Positions 6,683 to 9,610 of a stretch of DNA of 9,610 bases are shown piece after piece (position 1 is the first letter of the stretch; every line of letters begins with the position of its first letter). The stretch is taken from contig JABMPO010000225.1 of NCBI GenBank assembly GCA_013203015.1, positions 1 through 9,610 of the forward strand. Direction: 5' to 3'. The translations under genes and the position numbers were made by a program. The DNA comes from Fidelibacterota bacterium. GTDB taxonomy: Bacteria > Fidelibacterota > Marinisomatia > Marinisomatales > TCS56. The notes beneath the pieces were generated by a model that saw nothing but the letters and a program-made list of their open reading frames with translations, searched no databases and had not been told where the DNA came from.

Positions 6683-7648
6683 TTAATTATTTGTTAATGA
6701 AGCAGCCGTTATCAGCTCAATTTTTACCGGTATTTCAGCCGGAATAATTTGTCCCTGCAGCAGTGCCCAGGCCTTTTCCAGGGCAACTTTCCCCATATCG
6801 TAGGGGTGCTGAGCGATTGATGCCGACATCCGTTTTTCGGCAATAGCCCGGCGGCCATCGGTGATCGCATCAAATCCGACTACCACAACTTCACCGGTTT
6901 TGCCCATTGCGGATATGGCTTCCACTGCTCCCAGCGCCATCATATCGTTGCAGGCGAATAAAGCCTGAACACCAGGATGAGATTGCAAAATATTTTGGAA
7001 CACGTTATAGCCCTGGTCACGCTCCCAATTGGCAGTCTGTGACGCTACCAAGGTGATCCCGGATTGGCTGGCAAGCGCTTCATGAAAACCCTTCAATCTG
7101 GCATCCCCGGTTTCATGGCCGGGAATTCCCTCCAGAATTGCTATTTTACCGATGCCCCCCAGTTGCTCTATTATGAAGAGACCGGCAATCCTCCCACCGT
7201 CGACATTATCAGAGCCGATGAACCCAGCCGTTTTACCACCGGATTCCTTTAGAGCTTCGGCATCAACCCGGGTATCAACAATGATCACCGGAATGTTGGC
7301 CTGATTGGCCTTGACAATGGCCGGAATGATTTCTTTTGATCCACTGGGCGTCACACAGATTACATCGACTTTACGCTGAATCAGATTTTCAATGATCTGC
7401 ATCTGCTTTTCCACATCGACTTCTCGCTCAGCCGCCTGGACCAGCAGGTTTATCCCAAATTTATCTGCGGCTTCTTTAGCTCCCCGCTGCATATCGATGA
7501 AAAAAGGATTATTCATCGTCTTCATCACAAATGCCACCGTTGGACCATCTGCGTCTGATTGCTTTCCCCGCTGACAGCCAAATGTACCAAGGACAATCAA
7601 ACCAGCGATGATGACTGATAACAGTGAATTATTAATAATTCTTTCCAT
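6683..7648 (-). CDS. ABC sugar importer, substrate-binding lipoprotein (CUT2/RbsB-like)
   Basis: A 321-residue periplasmic-binding-protein-like lipoprotein that captures a sugar or cyclitol for the ABC permease. A hydrophobic segment (8-24) ends at Cys25 in TFGC, a slightly unusual lipobox. The mature part is a two-lobe type I binding protein: NNPFF (46-50) with the stacking Phe residues, DTR (125-127), GDARLKGF (181-188) with Arg184, CNDMMALG (233-240), and GFDA (258-261), all equivalent to ribose-binding-protein contact sites. I choose ATG 7648, which overlaps the permease stop as TGATG. An in-frame TTG at 7651 is the alternative; AAGGAG (7658-7663) lies nine and six bases upstream respectively. 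Homologues include the inositol-binding proteins IbpA and IatP-associated forms, and the neighbouring dehydrogenases favour inositol, but ribose-like or other substrates remain possible. Confidence 0.9.
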   Translation of the reverse strand: MERIINNSLLSVIIAGLIVLGTFGCQRGKQSDADGPTVAFVMKTMNNPFFIDMQRGAKEAADKFGINLLVQAAEREVDVEKQMQIIENLIQRKVDVICVTPSGSKEIIPAIVKANQANIPVIIVDTRVDAEALKESGGKTAGFIGSDNVDGGRIAGLFIIEQLGGIGKIAILEGIPGHETGDARLKGFHEALASQSGITLVASQTANWERDQGYNVFQNILQSHPGVQALFACNDMMALGAVEAISAMGKTGEVVVVGFDAITDGRRAIAEKRMSASIAQHPYDMGKVALEKAWALLQGQIIPAEIPVKIELITAASLTNN

Positions 7649-8595
7649 CAATTCTTTCTCCTTTTCAGGGTCATGTCAACCAGGACAGCAATAATGATAA
7701 CTGAACCAATGATGGTCTGCTGTAAAAATGATGATACACCCAGGAGATTGAGCCCGTTGCGTAATACGCCCATAATCAAGGCGCCAATCAAAGTGCCCAT
7801 AACACGACCCTCGCCTCCCATCAAACTGGTTCCGCCGATAACTGTGGCGGCAATGGCATCCAGCTCATACATGATACCGGCAATCGGCTGGGCTGAGTTT
7901 AACCTGGCCGTTAGAATAACCGCGGCCAAACCGCTAAGTAGTCCACAGATTCCATAGACAATTATTTTATAAGCCGCCACATTGATTCCGGACAAGCGAG
8001 CGGCTTCTTCGTTGCCGCCGATGGCATAGACATAACGACCCAGCTTAGTTTTGGTCAGAATGAAATGAGCGACAATATACACCACTATCATGATAACAAT
8101 TGAGGTCGGTATGGAAAATATTTCACCAGTAGCAAGGAAACGAAACTCAGCCGAAAATCCCGAGATGGGGCGGCCATTGGTATACATCAGGGCCGCACCG
8201 CGAGCCACGCTCATCATACCCAGGGTTGATATAAATGGCGGTAGTTTCCCGTAAGCAATCAATAAACCGTTGATACTACCACAGGCCAGTCCAACCAATA
8301 CGCCCAGCGTAATGGCCACTGGAATGGGCATTCCAGCACTCAGAGCGCTGGCAAGTACGACTCCGGAAAATGCCAGGATTGAGCCCACAGACAGATCTAT
8401 CCCCGCGGTGATGATCACAAAAGTCAAACCGACGGCGATTATGGCGTTTATAGCTGTCTGCTGGGCAACATTCAACAGATTTGAAACGGTGAGAAAATGA
8501 GGTGTCAGAATCCAGAAAAATACGATCAGAAACAGCAGGCCGATCAAGGTGCCTAACTGGCGACTGGGATGGGCTAATAATTCCTTAAGCTTCAC
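7648..8595 (-). CDS. ABC sugar importer permease (CUT2/RbsC-like)
   Basis: A polytopic inner-membrane permease of the BPD_transp_2 family, about 315 residues and the usual length for RbsC. Recognisable features are ITAGIDLSVGS in the second to third membrane segment, GGNEEAARLSGI, the cytoplasmic loop that contacts the ATPase, and ATVIGGTSLMGGEG near the C-terminus. I place the start at GTG 8595, giving an 11-base overlap with the ATPase stop and a protein beginning VKLKELLAHP. A GGGTGG lies about eight bases upstream. The frame is open to an ATG at 8643, but that adds 16 residues, a 59-base overlap and no clear ribosome binding site. GTG 8604 is another candidate. The gene forms one importer with the ATPase upstream and the binding protein downstream, whose ATG overlaps this stop by one base. 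Confidence 0.9.
   Translation of the reverse strand: MKLKELLAHPSRQLGTLIGLLFLIVFFWILTPHFLTVSNLLNVAQQTAINAIIAVGLTFVIITAGIDLSVGSILAFSGVVLASALSAGMPIPVAITLGVLVGLACGSINGLLIAYGKLPPFISTLGMMSVARGAALMYTNGRPISGFSAEFRFLATGEIFSIPTSIVIMIVVYIVAHFILTKTKLGRYVYAIGGNEEAARLSGINVAAYKIIVYGICGLLSGLAAVILTARLNSAQPIAGIMYELDAIAATVIGGTSLMGGEGRVMGTLIGALIMGVLRNGLNLLGVSSFLQQTIIGSVIIIAVLVDMTLKRRKN
7658..7663 (-). promoter_or_regulatory. Ribosome binding site for the binding-protein gene
   Basis: AAGGAG, the strongest Shine-Dalgarno match in the window, lies inside the end of the permease gene, nine bases before ATG 7648 and six before TTG 7651. A strong site here is consistent with the higher expression that importer binding proteins usually need. 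Confidence 0.75.
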
Positions 8596-9610
8596 CAATA
8601 CCACCCAGGGCACAGAACAGGATTTGCTCCTGATCAAATTCATTGCGATCGAACTGCTCTACAATTGTTCTGTTATGCATAACCAGAATGCGATCGCTGA
8701 TTGATAACAATTCCGGCAAATCGGACGAAATGACAATAATTGCGGCACCACCAGCAGTTAGTTCATTCATCAGTCGGTAGAACTCCTGTTTGGACCCAAC
8801 ATCAATGCCTCTGGTAGGCTCATCAAAAATGAAAATATCTGCTTGACTGCACAGCCATTTGCTTAACACAACCTTCTGCTGATTGCCACCGCTCAAATTC
8901 AACGCCAGCTGATTCAAGCTGGTCAATTTGATATCCAGTTCGCGACAGTAGTTATCAGTGATAGATTCCTCTGTCTGTTTATCAATTACGCCCCATTTGG
9001 AAAAGCGCTTCAAATTCGGCAAACTAATGTTTTCTTTGACCGACATGTTCATAACAAGACCCTGGGATTTACGATCTTCAGTTAAAAACCCGATCCCACG
9101 GTTAATAGCTTCCCGTGGTGAATTTATACTGCAGCGATGACCATGGACGTGGATGACACCGGAATCGGTTGAATCAACTCCGAATAACACCCGAGCCAAC
9201 TCCGTGCGACCGGCCCCTAAAAGTCCGGCAATACCGACCAGCTCACCCTTTTGAAGTGCAAAAGAGATATTACTTAGACAATCCTGTCGTGAAAGGTTCT
9301 CAACCTTGAGGACTTCCCCACCCAGGGTTGGTTGTTCCCGAATGAAACTTTCATTTAATTCGCGATTAACCATCATCCGAATCAACTCATCCCGGCTGGT
9401 TCCCTCGATCAGCCTGGTTCCAACGCCCCTCCCATCACGTAGGACGGTAACCTCATCGCCGATTTCGAATAATTCATCCATTCGATGGGAAATATAAATA
9501 ATCGAAACACCACTTTTTTTCAGATGGTTAATTGTTGCAAATAATTCCTTGATTTCTGATTCAGTCAGGGCTGAGGTAGGTTCGTCCATGATCAATATAT
9601 TAGCCTGCAA
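8585..9610 (-). CDS. ABC sugar importer ATP-binding protein (CUT2/RbsA-like), C-terminal part
   Basis: Partial at its 5' end: the frame is open to the right window edge, and the visible 341 residues represent about two thirds of a roughly 500-residue double ATPase. The first nucleotide-binding domain is cut before its Walker A and signature; only its Walker B (ILIMDEP, 5-11) and H-loop (ISHRMDE, 40-46) are seen. The second domain is complete: a degenerate Walker A GLLGAGRTE (129-137), signature LSGGNQQKV (239-247), Walker B IFIFDEP (259-265), and SSDLPE in place of the H-loop His. That asymmetry, with only the first site expected to be a strong ATPase, is typical of RbsA, MglA and XylG. It drives uptake through the adjacent permease, with which it overlaps. 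Substrate is shared with the binding protein and not readable from this subunit. Confidence 0.92.
   Translation of the reverse strand: MQANILIMDEPTSALTESEIKELFATINHLKKSGVSIIYISHRMDELFEIGDEVTVLRDGRGVGTRLIEGTSRDELIRMMVNRELNESFIREQPTLGGEVLKVENLSRQDCLSNISFALQKGELVGIAGLLGAGRTELARVLFGVDSTDSGVIHVHGHRCSINSPREAINRGIGFLTEDRKSQGLVMNMSVKENISLPNLKRFSKWGVIDKQTEESITDNYCRELDIKLTSLNQLALNLSGGNQQKVVLSKWLCSQADIFIFDEPTRGIDVGSKQEFYRLMNELTAGGAAIIVISSDLPELLSISDRILVMHNRTIVEQFDRNEFDQEQILFCALGGIGEA

Noticed and set aside
8596..8643. ATG 8643 as start of the permease
   Set aside because: It needs a 59-base overlap with the ATPase gene, lacks a clear ribosome binding site, and adds 16 residues that do not look like the family N-terminus. 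It remains possible but less likely than GTG 8595.

Overview
The window is a single-strand, gene-dense catabolic cluster. All ten genes lie on the minus strand, so transcription runs from right to left, and the cluster leaves the window at both ends. Gaps between genes are 0 to 45 bases and four junctions overlap (11, 1, 1 and 4 bases), so one long transcript is likely. No promoter for the whole unit, convincing terminator, regulator gene, RNA gene, mobile element or CRISPR is visible, and no gene-free stretch exceeds 45 bases. Moderate GC, purine-rich ribosome binding sites, two or three putative lipoproteins and a periplasmic-type sugar-binding protein point to a diderm bacterium. The phylum cannot be fixed from this sequence; an environmental lineage far from the model organisms is likely.

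Layout in transcription order (right to left). (1) 9610-6683: an ABC sugar importer of the ribose/CUT2 type, with ATPase (5' part outside the window), permease and substrate-binding lipoprotein. (2) 6668-4645: two adjacent, related Gfo/Idh/MocA dehydrogenases, both with the catalytic Lys/Asp/His of inositol dehydrogenases. (3) 4612-3272: an OPA-family (GlpT/UhpT-like) major facilitator transporter, the group that moves phosphate esters. (4) 3235-2357: a PfkB-family carbohydrate kinase. (5) 2345-168: two different exported calcineurin-like metallophosphoesterases, at least one a lipoprotein. (6) 171-1: the start of a tagaturonate epimerase (UxaE)-like gene, overlapping the gene before it by GTGA and cut by the window edge.

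Working model (inference). The exported phosphoesterases release a cyclitol or sugar alcohol from a phosphorylated source. The ABC importer, and perhaps the OPA carrier for a phosphorylated form, bring it in. The two dehydrogenases oxidise it, and the products enter hexuronate metabolism through the UxaE-like epimerase. This resembles the Thermotoga maritima inositol route (inositol to 2-keto-inositol to 5-keto-L-gluconate to D-tagaturonate), but with a second Gfo/Idh/MocA enzyme, a kinase and phosphate-ester functions added. The remaining steps, if present, should lie outside the window. Substrate assignments are not proven by the sequence.
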